This document shows, piece after piece, positions 1 to 10,030 of a stretch of DNA of 64,000 nucleotides (positions within the stretch are counted from its first letter, which is position 1; each line of letters begins with the position of its first letter). Location of the stretch: assembly GCA_023525715.1 (NCBI GenBank), contig CM042012.1:115230798-115294797 (forward strand). The letters are read 5' to 3'. Source of the stretch: Cichorium intybus. Taxonomy: Eukaryota > Streptophyta > Magnoliopsida > Asterales > Asteraceae. The notes beneath the pieces are model-generated. The model searched no databases and was not told the origin of the DNA. It was given only the letters and a program-made list of their open reading frames with translations. The translations under genes and the position numbers were made by a program.

Positions 1-158
1 TACAAAGGTATTTATTATCATTTAAATGTTTCAAATTTCTTCTAATAAATAGAAAGTTGAGAAACTATATATCTTAAGGCGAATTGATATTTTTTCTTTC
101 AACTACTAAGTTACTAATGACGTTGTAAAGTTCACGTACATTCCATACCCAGTAAGAA
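1..158. other. AT-rich flank
   Basis: AT-rich DNA up to the start of a solo LTR. I see no gene, RNA or repeat signature here. Confidence 0.5.
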
Positions 159-492
159 TGTTAGAATTATAAGAGAGGTTCCATGTTTGAATCATTTTTT
201 CTTACTTTGAAAACAACTTCCTCATTTTTTCTTACTTTGAAAATAGATTAATAATATTAATCTATTTTCACTTTGTTAAATAGTGAATTGTGAATTAAAA
301 TCCGTATGAATTGTAAACACGCGCGCCGCGGCCCATTAAGTGTTCGCGTCGCGTGGGCCGTGAACTGCTAGGGTACGGCTAGGGTTTCTTGTAATGCCTA
401 TAAATATAAAGGCTGATCATTAGGGTTTAGGTGATTGTCAAGTCTGAAGTCAGTAGTCAGAGGCCATATGTACTAGCAATCTAGGTACGCTC
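159..492 (+). repeat. Solo copia-type LTR, left part
   Basis: It begins TGTTAGAA, the exact inverted complement of TTCTAACA, which ends the right part at 5532. A TATA-like run (CTATAAATATAAAG) lies near 400. The LTR is interrupted at 492 by a younger copia element; removing that element and one target-duplication copy rejoins an LTR of about 510 bp. No internal region or second LTR is present, so it is a solo LTR, the usual product of LTR-LTR recombination. I could not find a clear target duplication: AAGAA lies before it and CACTT after. Confidence 0.65.
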
Positions 493-744
493 TGTTGGAA
501 TCTCAAAGTCTTGGTCCTCCTTCAATCAAGGCTTCAATCAAGACTTCAATCAAAGCTGTGATTGAGGTTGAAATATGTGGACATATACCTTCTATGTGTC
601 CTATAAATACAATGCATTACCAAGAGGGTAATACACACCAATACATAGATACATTGTAAAACATAATCAGTTTTGAGCTATATTCTGATCATAATCAAAG
701 AGCTATTTTGATTAAGTGTGTGTGTTATACATATATCATCTTTA
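493..744 (+). repeat. 5' LTR of the copia element
   Basis: 252 bp, starting TGTTGGAATC and ending ATCATCTTTA, so it lacks the usual CA end. It contains a short internal repeat of a CTTCAATCAA-type unit near 521-551 and a TATA box near 602. It matches the 3' LTR base for base by eye. Confidence 0.93.
602..609 (+). promoter_or_regulatory. TATA box of the copia 5' LTR
   Basis: TATAAATA in the context CCTATAAATACAATG, within the LTR, where the RNA polymerase II promoter of an LTR element is expected. The same box recurs in the 3' LTR near 5209. Confidence 0.6.
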
Positions 745-746
745 AT

Positions 747-759
747 TGGTATCAGAGCC
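747..759 (+). other. Primer binding site, initiator Met-tRNA type
   Basis: TGGTATCAGAGCC, two bases after the 5' LTR. This is the standard plant retrotransposon sequence complementary to the 3' end of initiator methionine tRNA, which primes minus-strand DNA synthesis. Confidence 0.93.
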
Positions 760-802
760 ACTTACAGTGTCTGTGTCCGTGTGAGGATTTGAACTTCTGA
801 AA

Positions 803-3800
803 ATGTCAGATGTCGATGATCCAAGTGCAAGCACTAGTAATCCTCAGGCCAGGCTCAAGGAGATCGGAGCCACATCGGTGTCATGTCCGATGTTAACCCA
901 AACCAATTACATGGTTTGGTCCCTCCGAATGAAGGTGGTCCTGCGCATACACAAGTGTTGGAATATTATTGAATCGGAAGCAGAAAAGAATGAAGATAGA
1001 AACAACCTTGCAATGGGTTTGCTCTACCAAGCGATTCCGGAATCTCTGATTATGCAGATCGGGGAAATAGAAGATGCGAAAACCATGTGGGAATCGATCA
1101 AAGCTCGATTTGTTGGCGCTGATCGGGTAAAGGAAGCGAGACTTCAAACTTTAGCCACCGATTTTGATCGGTTGAGAATGACCGAAACCGAGTCAATCGA
1201 CTCGTTCACCGGAAAACTCGCCGGGATAGCTTCAAAATCGGCATCACTGGGAGAAGTAATTGACGAATCTAAGCTCGTAAAAAAGCTCCTGAAGACGGTG
1301 CCGAGGAGATACATCCACCTTGTTGCTTCTCTCGAACAAATCCTCGATCTGAAGACGGTGGGATTCGAAGATATCGTGGGCCGATTGAAAGCCTACGAAG
1401 AACGGATTCGAGGAGAAGATGGAGGAGATGAACAGGGGAAAGCTCTCTTTACCCGATCCGGCGGTGGCGGTGGCGGAAACTCGAGCTCCGGCGGCGGAGG
1501 CGCTGGATCGCAAAAGGGAGGCGGTGGGAGCAGCCGTGAATCAGAACGTAGGAATGAGTGGGGAAGAAACCATTTTACGCAAAAGAATAACGCATCCGGG
1601 TCAGGCGAGTCGGCCGGGTCGGGCGGGTCGGGCGGCGGGTCAAGTAGATCCGGCTCTTCTAGTGGGCAATGGTCCAATTCAAACAAAGCAAAGTCCAATT
1701 GGAATAAATCTAAACCAAAAAACCAGCCCAATTCGTCTTCGGGCTCAAATCAAAACGCGAAAAAGGATTTATCAAAAATTATTTGCTACCGATGTGATAA
1801 ATCGGGCCACTACGCGTCAAAATGTCCGGATAGAATTCAAAAGTTTCAAGAAATGAATTTTACCGAACAAGACGATACTGACGAAACCGTATTTTTTCAC
1901 GAGACCGTATTTTTGAACGAAGAGAAGGTGATACCATCTAAATACAATTCACAAGACAATGATGTGTGGTATTTGGATAACGGAGCGAGTAATCACATGA
2001 CGGGAAATCGCTCATTTTTCTCCGAACTCGACGAAGGAATAACCGGCAAAGTAAAATTTGGCGATAATTCGAGTGTCGCGATCAAAGGAAAAGGCTCAAT
2101 AATTTTCCAGGGAAAATCAGGCCAACAACGTTTGATAACGGAGATTTATTTCATTCCGGATCTAAAAAATAACATTTTTAGTCTCGGACAAGCAACTGAA
2201 GCCGGATGCGACATTCGGATGAAAGAAAATTATTTGACGATGCACGATGCCTACAACTGCTTATTAATGAAGGTACAAAGATCTCCAAATCGACTTTATA
2301 AAATAAAATTGACTATTGGTGAACCGAATTGCCTTCATTCAAGACTAAGTGAAGACACATGGCGCTGGCACGCAAGACTTGGGCACATCAATTTCGAGTC
2401 ATTGAAAAAGATGTCCAAGAAAAATCTCGTCAAAGGGTTACCACACCTTGACAGTGACAATCAATTATGTGAATCTTGTTTGGTGGGCAAACAAACAAGA
2501 AAGTCATTTCCATTAATGACGACGTACAAAGCGACACAACCTTTGGAGCTCGTTCACGGTGACTTATGCGGTCCGATCACACCGTCAACGATAGGTCAAA
2601 ATCGGTACATTTTCACATTAATTGATGACTTTTCAAGGTATATGTGGATTTTTCTCTTAAAAGAGAAAAGTGAGGCGTTTTTACACTTCAAGAAATTCAA
2701 AGCTTTGGCGGAGAATGAGCTCGGAAAGTCTTTGAAGGTGTTTCGAAGTGATCGAGGAGGTGAGTTTACTTCGCTCGAATTTAATTCCTTTTGTGATATA
2801 AATGGAATCAAACGCCATCTTACCGCCCCATATTCACCACAACAAAATGGTATTGTGGAACGAAGAAACCGAACGTTAATGGACATGACACGAAGTATCA
2901 TGAAGGCGATGCATGTTCCAAATAACTTATGGGGAGAAACGGTAAAACATTCCACAAATCTGATCAACCGTGTTTACACAAGAGTCCTTGGTGATACAAC
3001 TCCTTACGAGAAGTTGTATAAAAGAAAACCGAATCTAGAGAATGTTCGTATCTTTGGGTGTCTAGCATATGCGAAAGTTGAACCAGTGAATCTCAAGAAG
3101 TTGGATGCAAGATCAAGACCACTAGTACATCTTGGTTCTGAACCGGGCACGAAAGCTTATCGGCTTTTTAACCCGACTACACAAAAAATAATCGTAAGTC
3201 GAGACGTTATTTTTGACGAAACAAAATGGTGGGATTGGGTCAAAGAAGCAAGTACCAAAAATGAAGAACCTGGGTCATTCATAGTTCCATGGGAATATCC
3301 GGAAAATGAAACGAACAACCAAAGAAATAATACCGAACCAATTGAATCAGACCATGAAATTCAAGATGAAGTACAGGTACAAGAAGATGAGCAACCAAAT
3401 CCGCTTATCGACACCCAACATCGAAGGTCTACAAGACAAAGGAATATTCCAATTCGACTTCAAGATTATGTGCTTAATCTTAACAACCTGGAAGAACTTC
3501 TCCTAACAACCAGTGACGAACCAGTATCGGTTGAAGAGGCGAAGAAAGAACTAGAGTGGGTTAAAGCCATGAATGCGGAAATCAATTCAATCAACAAGAA
3601 TAATACGTGGACTCTCGTGAATAAGCCTATGGGGGTGAAGGCAATTGGACTCAAATGGGTGTACAAACTGAAGAAAAATGCAGATGGCACCATAAACAAA
3701 CACAAGGCAAGGTTGGTTGCTAAAGGGTACGTGCAACAACCTGGTATTGATTTCCAAGAGGTATTTGCTCCGGTAGCTCGCATTGAAACCATCAGGTTTC

Positions 3801-5047
3801 TCATTGCCTTGGCCGCTACTAATGGATGGGAACTTCACCACTTGGATGTCAAAACGGCTTTCTTACATGGAGAGTTGAAGGAAACCGTTTATGTGTTTCA
3901 ACCGGAAGGCTACATAAGGAAAGGCGAAGAGCACAAGGTGTATCGTCTTTCAAAAGCATTATATGGCCTTAGACAAGCACCAAGAGCATGGAACACGAAA
4001 CTTGATGGAATTTTGAAGGGAATGAAATTTCACAAGTGCATGAAAGAACCATCGGTGTACCGGAAGAATGAAGGATCTAACTTGCTAATTTTAGCAATTT
4101 ATGTTGATGACTTATTTGTTACAGGTACAAATTTGAACATGATCAAAAGATTCAAATTTGACATGTCCAAGAACTTCGAGATGTCTGATCTTGGAAGATT
4201 AACTTACTACCTGGGCATTGAAGTCAAACAGGAAGAATCAGGGATTACAATTAACCAAGAAGCGTATGCACAACGCATTCTGAAGGAAGCCGGTTTACAT
4301 GATTGCAATCCGACCCACATTCCGATGGACCCAGGAACAAAATTGTCAAAGGCCGAAGATGAACCCGAAATCGACCCGACACAATATCGAAAGGTGGTAG
4401 GATGCCTTAGATACCTCCTGCAAACAAGACCCGATATGGCATACGCGGTTGGAGTTATCAGCCGATACATGCAAAACCCAAGGGAATCACATGGCAATGC
4501 AATCAAACACATTCTAAGGTACTTACGTGGAACAACAGGATACGGAATCAAGTACGAGAGGATGGGACAAAAACGACTTATTGGTTACAGTGATAGTAGT
4601 CACAATATTGATCCAGATGACGGAAGAAGCACAACTGGTCACATTTTCTACTATGGGTCATCACCGATAACCTGGTGTTCGCAAAAGCAAGATACCGTTG
4701 CTTTGTCATCTTGCGAGGCAGAGTTCATGGCAGCCACCGCGGCTGCATGTCAAGCAATATGGCTTCAAGACTTGCTAGGGGAAATCATGAACAAAGCACA
4801 AGAGAAGGTGGTTCTAAGAGTTGATAACAAGTCGGCTATCGAACTAACAAAGAATCCAGTATTTCATGGTAGAAGCAAACATATTCACATGAGGTTTCAT
4901 TTCATTCGCAATTGTGTTGAGAAAAAACAAGTAGAGGTGGAGTACATTCCCGGTGAGAAACAAAAGGCGGACATTCTTACAAAACCATTGGCTCGAACCA
5001 AGTTCAAAGAAATGCAGAGCTTGATCGGGATCTTTAGAATGTCTTAA
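803..5047 (+). CDS. Copia Gag-Pol polyprotein, intact
   Basis: A 1414-residue polyprotein that forms the particle and carries protease, integrase, reverse transcriptase and RNase H. The N-terminal Gag is followed by a Gly/Ser-rich linker (about 224-300) and a CCHC knuckle (C328, C331, H336, C341). Protease has D392-N-G-A, where the family more often has D-S-G-A. Integrase has the zinc-binding H523, H528, C556, C559 and the catalytic D587, D650, E686 with D(35)E spacing. Reverse transcriptase carries Y-V-D-D at 1100-1103. RNase H has the LSSCEAEF motif and the conserved C-terminal ADILTKPL. ATG 803 is the first Met of the frame, about 44 bases after the primer site. There is no stop or frameshift, and the length is normal for plant copia. 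The LTR supplies the promoter. I saw no inactivating change, but competence is an inference. Confidence 0.95.
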   Translation: MSDVDDPSASTSNPQARLKEIGATSVSCPMLTQTNYMVWSLRMKVVLRIHKCWNIIESEAEKNEDRNNLAMGLLYQAIPESLIMQIGEIEDAKTMWESIKARFVGADRVKEARLQTLATDFDRLRMTETESIDSFTGKLAGIASKSASLGEVIDESKLVKKLLKTVPRRYIHLVASLEQILDLKTVGFEDIVGRLKAYEERIRGEDGGDEQGKALFTRSGGGGGGNSSSGGGGAGSQKGGGGSSRESERRNEWGRNHFTQKNNASGSGESAGSGGSGGGSSRSGSSSGQWSNSNKAKSNWNKSKPKNQPNSSSGSNQNAKKDLSKIICYRCDKSGHYASKCPDRIQKFQEMNFTEQDDTDETVFFHETVFLNEEKVIPSKYNSQDNDVWYLDNGASNHMTGNRSFFSELDEGITGKVKFGDNSSVAIKGKGSIIFQGKSGQQRLITEIYFIPDLKNNIFSLGQATEAGCDIRMKENYLTMHDAYNCLLMKVQRSPNRLYKIKLTIGEPNCLHSRLSEDTWRWHARLGHINFESLKKMSKKNLVKGLPHLDSDNQLCESCLVGKQTRKSFPLMTTYKATQPLELVHGDLCGPITPSTIGQNRYIFTLIDDFSRYMWIFLLKEKSEAFLHFKKFKALAENELGKSLKVFRSDRGGEFTSLEFNSFCDINGIKRHLTAPYSPQQNGIVERRNRTLMDMTRSIMKAMHVPNNLWGETVKHSTNLINRVYTRVLGDTTPYEKLYKRKPNLENVRIFGCLAYAKVEPVNLKKLDARSRPLVHLGSEPGTKAYRLFNPTTQKIIVSRDVIFDETKWWDWVKEASTKNEEPGSFIVPWEYPENETNNQRNNTEPIESDHEIQDEVQVQEDEQPNPLIDTQHRRSTRQRNIPIRLQDYVLNLNNLEELLLTTSDEPVSVEEAKKELEWVKAMNAEINSINKNNTWTLVNKPMGVKAIGLKWVYKLKKNADGTINKHKARLVAKGYVQQPGIDFQEVFAPVARIETIRFLIALAATNGWELHHLDVKTAFLHGELKETVYVFQPEGYIRKGEEHKVYRLSKALYGLRQAPRAWNTKLDGILKGMKFHKCMKEPSVYRKNEGSNLLILAIYVDDLFVTGTNLNMIKRFKFDMSKNFEMSDLGRLTYYLGIEVKQEESGITINQEAYAQRILKEAGLHDCNPTHIPMDPGTKLSKAEDEPEIDPTQYRKVVGCLRYLLQTRPDMAYAVGVISRYMQNPRESHGNAIKHILRYLRGTTGYGIKYERMGQKRLIGYSDSSHNIDPDDGRSTTGHIFYYGSSPITWCSQKQDTVALSSCEAEFMAATAAACQAIWLQDLLGEIMNKAQEKVVLRVDNKSAIELTKNPVFHGRSKHIHMRFHFIRNCVEKKQVEVEYIPGEKQKADILTKPLARTKFKEMQSLIGIFRMS

Positions 5048-5084
5048 AGATTGGCGGTGATCGAGAATCTCTAGAAGGACTTAG

Positions 5085-5099
5085 AGATTCGGGGGTGAT
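5085..5099 (+). other. Polypurine tract region before the 3' LTR
   Basis: A G-rich run (GGGGGTGAT) directly precedes TGTTGGAATC. It is the expected plus-strand priming site, though interrupted by a pyrimidine. Confidence 0.6.
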
Positions 5100-5351
5100 T
5101 GTTGGAATCTCAAAGTCTTGGTCCTCCTTCAATCAAGGCTTCAATCAAGACTTCAATCAAAGCTGTGATTGAGGTTGAAATATGTGGACATATACCTTCT
5201 ATGTGTCCTATAAATACAATGCATTACCAAGAGGGTAATACACACCAATACATAGATACATTGTAAAACATAATCAGTTTTGAGCTATATTCTGATCATA
5301 ATCAAAGAGCTATTTTGATTAAGTGTGTGTGTTATACATATATCATCTTTA
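5100..5351 (+). repeat. 3' LTR of the copia element
   Basis: 252 bp, identical by eye to 493-744. It is followed by the second copy of the target duplication CGCTC at 5352-5356. Confidence 0.93.
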
Positions 5352-5356
5352 CGCTC

Positions 5357-5532
5357 TGTAACACCTGTATTTAGCTCTGGAATAAAGAATACTCTCATGC
5401 CCGTGGACGTAGGTCATCTTGGACCGAACCACGTAAATCTCTGTGTCGTTACTTTGTGTTTATATTTCCGCATTTATATTCTCGTTATTATTCCTGGACA
5501 ATAGGCTATAGATTTAGGTCTATTTTCTAACA
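5357..5532 (+). repeat. Solo copia-type LTR, right part
   Basis: Continuation of the LTR begun at 159. It ends TTCTAACA, the inverted complement of the LTR start. The segment GGACCGAACCACGTAAATC near 5421 is typical of the end of plant Tork/Tnt1-like copia LTRs. Confidence 0.65.
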
Positions 5533-7031
5533 CACTTACTAATAAATACAAATAAAAATAATTACAGACAAATTGTATCTTTATTAAACATATTAAAATC
5601 AAACGTTTTATACGTGGATTCACACAAAGTAATTTAACGAAGTAATAAATTTCACGAAGAAAAGGAGTCTATCGATGATTCCTAAATCCCTCCTATATAA
5701 CACATTGACAAAATCGTATGATTGGTATTTATGATTTGCAAAAGATACAATGTTGATAACAATTATCTAACCACTACACCGTCGGCCCTCGTGACGTCAT
5801 TTTGTTCCATGGTTGGCAAGGCCGATCCATGATCTTCTATGCCACGACAAGATAATAACATAATGCTCCCAAATGTAGGGACGGTCCATTGAATGCGCTT
5901 TTTGAAGCGATTATTGCAATTGGAAGAACCTGAGTAAGAGCTTTTATGATAAGCCTCTTAATCATTCAATTAAAAGGCTTTAAATCATTCAGATTGTTTG
6001 GTATAAAATAAAACTATGTCTAATTCAATCAGATGGAGGGGCTGAAGCTCTGAAACATTCAGCCTAAAAAGGAGTTTAAACCACCGTTGTCGTTGGACTT
6101 CCAATTACTAAGTCTTTGTTTTCTGGATGACAGCTACCTTTTCCGATGATTTTCAGCAGAAAAAGTAAAGAAAGAGTTTAAATGACAATGTTTTAGGTGA
6201 TAATTCAACGTTTCTGTACCGCCCCTTTTTATTATAGTCTTATAAATTAATTATTTTGATGTAACATACTTAGAATTATATGATCACTCATGTTTAAGGA
6301 TTTAAAAAATATTTCAAGTATTATCTAATGCAAATTATAAGTAAAAATAATACAAAGTGAATAAATAAATAAATAGGGATTGGTTGTCAAGTCTCATAGT
6401 CAGAGGAGGCAAAAGTAGAAAATCAAATGTAGGGAGTTACAAGTCTTTTTGGGCGGGATTTCTTGTGGGTTTTTGTCCCAAGGCATAAACCTTGGGGTAT
6501 GTAACTGACAGATCTGGATCTGTCAGTAAAGGGAAGTTGTAAAGCTCATTATCACCTTTCTAAAGATATAAAGTTTGTAAAAATCGGGTATTACATGTGG
6601 AAGTTATAACAGTTCAAAAATCAAGAAAAACTGAATGAAAATGCTAAAAATATAACTAAGAATTTTGACCGGGGGCAGTTTGGTGTGCAACCGCGAGACT
6701 GAGCGAGAAAGGGAAAGTGAGATAAAGATGGATCAGAGAGAGGGAACAATGTAGTAGGAGGTAAAGAAAGAGAATTTCAACAATGATTGTTGCTGCTGGC
6801 GATGTTGAAAGATGAAGACGGGGGCAAGGCCATCGGTGACGACGATGGACAAATTTCTTTGGTAATTTCTTGAAACTCTAATATTTTTATTAAAGGGAAT
6901 AAGCATTTCTTAAATACATGATGGAATCGGTATTAAGTGCAGTGTAATAATTATTATTTCATATTAACTGTCAATGATATAATTATTTTCAAAAACATAT
7001 ACTTATAAAAAATTTAACTATATAATTTTAA
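5533..7031. other. Non-coding AT-rich stretch
   Basis: No reading frame with recognisable protein similarity. A segment around 5936-6090 has CTTAATCATTCA-type wording seen in small plant hAT-like MITEs, but I cannot define both ends. Otherwise I see nothing. Confidence 0.4.
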
Positions 7032-7145
7032 GGCGCAATTTCGTTTATATCCTTATAAACATTCTAAATTACGCGTATATCCTTATAAACATTTAAATTA
7101 CGTATATATCCTTGGAAACCTTAAAAGCTCACATATATACCCAAT
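7032..7145 (+). repeat. Left TIR of the 7032 element
   Basis: The TIR itself contains about three diverged tandem copies of a unit reading ATATCCTTATAAACATT then TAAATTACG. Confidence 0.75.
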
Positions 7146-7190
7146 ATTATATTTTAATAATGATTAATCTTTTAAAATATTAAAAAAAAC

Positions 7191-7365
7191 CAGTGTTGTA
7201 AAAGTCGGTCTAGGCGGCCGCCTAGGCGGCGCCTAGGCGCTAGGCGGACCAAAACTGCCTACGTTTAGTGCTATGCGGCTTAATTAGTCGGGTCTGGTCA
7301 AATTCGGTCAAAATCGGGCTAGGCGGACAAGGCGGTCAAAGGCGGTCAATAGGCGCTAACGAATA
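7191..7365. repeat. GC-rich palindromic cluster inside the 7032 element
   Basis: Repeated CCTAGGCGG and TAGGCGGCCGCCTAGGCG palindromes followed by spaced GGCGG words, in otherwise AT-rich DNA. The cluster starts with CAGTGTTG, which resembles a hAT terminus, but I found no matching inverted end. Confidence 0.5.
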
Positions 7366-9129
7366 TTTTCGAAAATGCCTCTCTTTTTTCTGATCTAATC
7401 CACGAATTCGTCTCCCTCCCGCTTTCATTTTTGATACTGACATTTGAGGTTCAATCCCGATTTCGAAAATGCCTCTCTTTTTTCTTTTTTCTGACCTAAT
7501 GAAGATTTCGCATCCTCCTGGTGCTTTTGAGGTTCAATCCCGATTTAAGTTCATTTCAGGTCCGAATTTGTGCAAGTCCGAATTTGTTCTCGATTTCAGG
7601 TTTCACTTCATCTTCGTTTGTTCTCGATTTCAGATCCCAATTTCAGTTCATTTCAAGTCCGAATTTATTCTCGATTTCAGATTTCAGTTCATTCTCCTGG
7701 TCCGATGGGAATCATGGATGATCTTGACCTGTCCTTGGTCCGATGGGAATCATGGATGATCTTGATGGGAATCATGGATGATCTTTTGGTTCGACATTGA
7801 CGATTGGAGCCATGGTAGGTCTTTTGGTCCGATTGACGATTGGAGCCAAGGGAATCATGGATGATCTTTTGATCAATTTGGAAGGAGAATGGTTTGTTTT
7901 CTCTTTACCTGTAACTTCTTGTTGTTATGTTTTATTTTCTTCTTCTTCAGTTTTAGGTTTATTACTGCTTGTTTTGATCTGACATGCAGACCGTGGGACT
8001 GTCTCAGATGTTCTTTTTGTTCGGTTGGTTGGCAATTTTATACTCAGATGCAAGTCTTCTCCTTGGTCATCTTTTTTGTCATACATCTTAATGTACGTTA
8101 CCATTTCTTGTATTTAGTCCTCCAAAGTTCATTCCTCTCATTGCTTTTGTAATTTTGCTAACAGGTTTCTTGATTACTCGATGTTGGAAGACTGTCAATA
8201 GGGTATGGAGTTGGGGTTATTTCCTATGTGGTAATTTCAAAATGTTCTTTGATTTGTTACATTAATTTCTTGATTCTTTGACATCTGTAAGGTCTCGTCT
8301 TTGAATAACCGAACAGGTACCGGTTTACATAGCAGAAATAACACCAAAAAAACCTTCTTGGAGCATTTACCGATGTTAATCAGGTAATAGCAAATTGCCC
8401 TTCTCTCAAAATCCAATACATTGATCAAGAAACAGCAGTTCCTGCTTCCAAAGTTCGAGAAGCAATTCACGGTTCCAAAGAAAGGTATCGATCGAGAAGC
8501 AAAGTTGTTCCAAAAAGTTTTCACCAAGTATCAATTTGAAGCAAGTATTTGTTAGAAGAGGAGTGTGATTTGAAGCAAGTATTGATCAGAAGATGATTGT
8601 ATCGATTTGAAGCAAGTATCGATTGAATCGCTCAATTACAAAATCCGACTTGAAGGTATCAGTTCCAAATTCTTTCCCTCACTATCGATTGAAGGTATCA
8701 ATTCAAAATTCTTTCCCTCATTATCAATTGAATCACCCAAAAACCTAATTGATTTCATCACCTCGCAATCAGTATATCGACTTGAATCAATCAGCATATC
8801 TTTGTTACAAAGGCTCGTTGTTTTTCAAGTCATCTCGTTCTTTTTCATAAACTCGTTGTTTTTCTGTCAAATAATCCTTCAGACTCATCGCTGATAAATT
8901 GGGATCGATCAATTTTAATTTGATCGTTGTTTTTCTGTCAAGTCACGCCTTGCCCAAACGTCTTTCCCATATATTGGATCTTGGAATTTGATCTCTCGGT
9001 GCTGTAACCAGTCAATTAAACCATGATATGAGGACTGTAACCAAGCATGCTGCAGAATCTAAGGGGTATTTTAGTAATTTGAGTTTATTCTTATTTAAAA
9101 ATTGATTTTTTTATTTTTTAAATTAATTT

Positions 9130-9242
9130 TTTGGGTATATATGTGAGTTTTAGGCTTTGTAAGGTTATATACGTAATTTAAATGTTTACAATGATATACA
9201 CATAATTTAGAATGTTTATAAGGATATAAATGAAATTGCGCC
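9130..9242 (-). repeat. Right TIR of the 7032 element
   Basis: Inverted copy of 7032-7145 with scattered substitutions. Confidence 0.75.
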
Positions 9243-9773
9243 TGATATTAAAATCAACAATGCACGAACATTGTTTGTCTAGAATATAAAACTAAGGATC
9301 AAAGTTTCTTTAAATGACCGTAAGTGTATAAATGTAAACAAATCTAATTTATTAGTTGTGGTTGTTTTTTTCCATATAAAGAAATCCTTTAACTTTAGAA
9401 ATGAAGCTTTTGCCGTGTGTTTATTAGTTAATCTCTAACAAATCATATACAAATGCGTAGGTATCAAATTTAAACCTATAACATCAAATTCCCATGGATA
9501 AATACATCCATTGGAGTAAGCTTAGTTGAACATTTAGGTAACAAAATGTTCAACCCACTGGATTGAGTATCGTAACCAAAATTCTTAGAAGGTGAGGTCA
9601 ATATTGAACAAGGTTCATTAATAAGGGGTCCAAGTGAAAGCTGCATGGTTTTCAGAAGTAAATGGACGGCACCGTTCCGAAGACAGTGGAAGGACACAGC
9701 CGAAGATCCTATTCACGCATGTTCGCGGGGACACGCAGCCGCCCTTGCCCACAACTCTGGAACAATAACACCG
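9243..9773. other. Unassigned spacer
   Basis: Between two Mutator-like elements. A short minus-strand frame at 9476-9697 resembles no protein I know and I do not call it a gene. Confidence 0.4.
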
Positions 9774-9782
9774 ATAGACTTA

Positions 9783-9868
9783 AGGTTAATGCTACTCTAG
9801 CCCCATAAATTATTATGTTTGTTTCTATTTGGTCACTAAACTTTATTTTATACCTTCTAAGCCATTAA
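9783..9868 (+). repeat. Left TIR of the 9783 element
   Basis: Inverted match to 10955-11041, for example GCCCCATAAA and TGTTTGTTTCTATTTG. Confidence 0.75.
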
Positions 9869-9942
9869 ATGTATTTTTACCTGTTGAATAAGGAAGCACT
9901 ACATTTGGTCCTGGTTTCACCGGTTACTCCTAGTCCATGTGG

Positions 9943-9945
<3 letters not shown>

Positions 9946-10028
<83 letters not shown>
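9946..10028. repeat. (TA)n microsatellite
   Basis: About 83 bp of uninterrupted TA. It gives a spurious Tyr-Ile repeat frame. Confidence 0.98.

Positions 10029-10030
<2 letters not shown>

Larger units (their letters stand above)
493..5351 (+). mobile_element. Complete Ty1-copia retrotransposon
   Basis: This is a full-length LTR retrotransposon: 5' LTR (493-744), primer binding site, one Gag-Pol reading frame (803-5047), G-rich polypurine stretch and 3' LTR (5100-5351). CGCTC flanks both sides (488-492 and 5352-5356), a 5-bp target duplication. Read by eye, the two LTRs show no difference over 252 bp, which suggests insertion within the resolution of LTR dating. The domain order protease-integrase-RT-RNase H defines copia. 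The protein style resembles the Ivana/Oryco lineage, but lineage assignment needs a tree. It sits inside an older solo LTR. Confidence 0.95.
7032..9242. mobile_element. Non-autonomous Mutator-like element
   Basis: 2.2 kb bounded by inverted repeats of about 113 bp (7032-7145 and 9130-9242) that start GGCGCAATTTC and end GAAATTGCGCC. A candidate 9-bp target duplication, TAATTTTAA (7023-7031) against TGATATTAA (9243-9251), matches at 7 of 9 positions, as expected for an aged Mutator-like element. I found no transposase frame. The interior has diverged copies of a segment with TCTCGATTTCAG and CAGTTCATTT wording (7540-7690) and of a TGGGAATCATGGATGATC unit (7705-7880), which explain the short frames there. 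Class is inferred from TIR length and duplication size. Confidence 0.7.

Noticed and set aside
747..759. tRNA gene suggested by TGGTATCAGAGCC (also near 14726, 21560, 28847, 35998, 40334 and 46704)
   Set aside because: These are retrotransposon primer binding sites next to LTRs; no cloverleaf surrounds them.
7191..7380. Separate hAT element starting CAGTGTTG
   Set aside because: No matching inverted end or 8-bp duplication was found.
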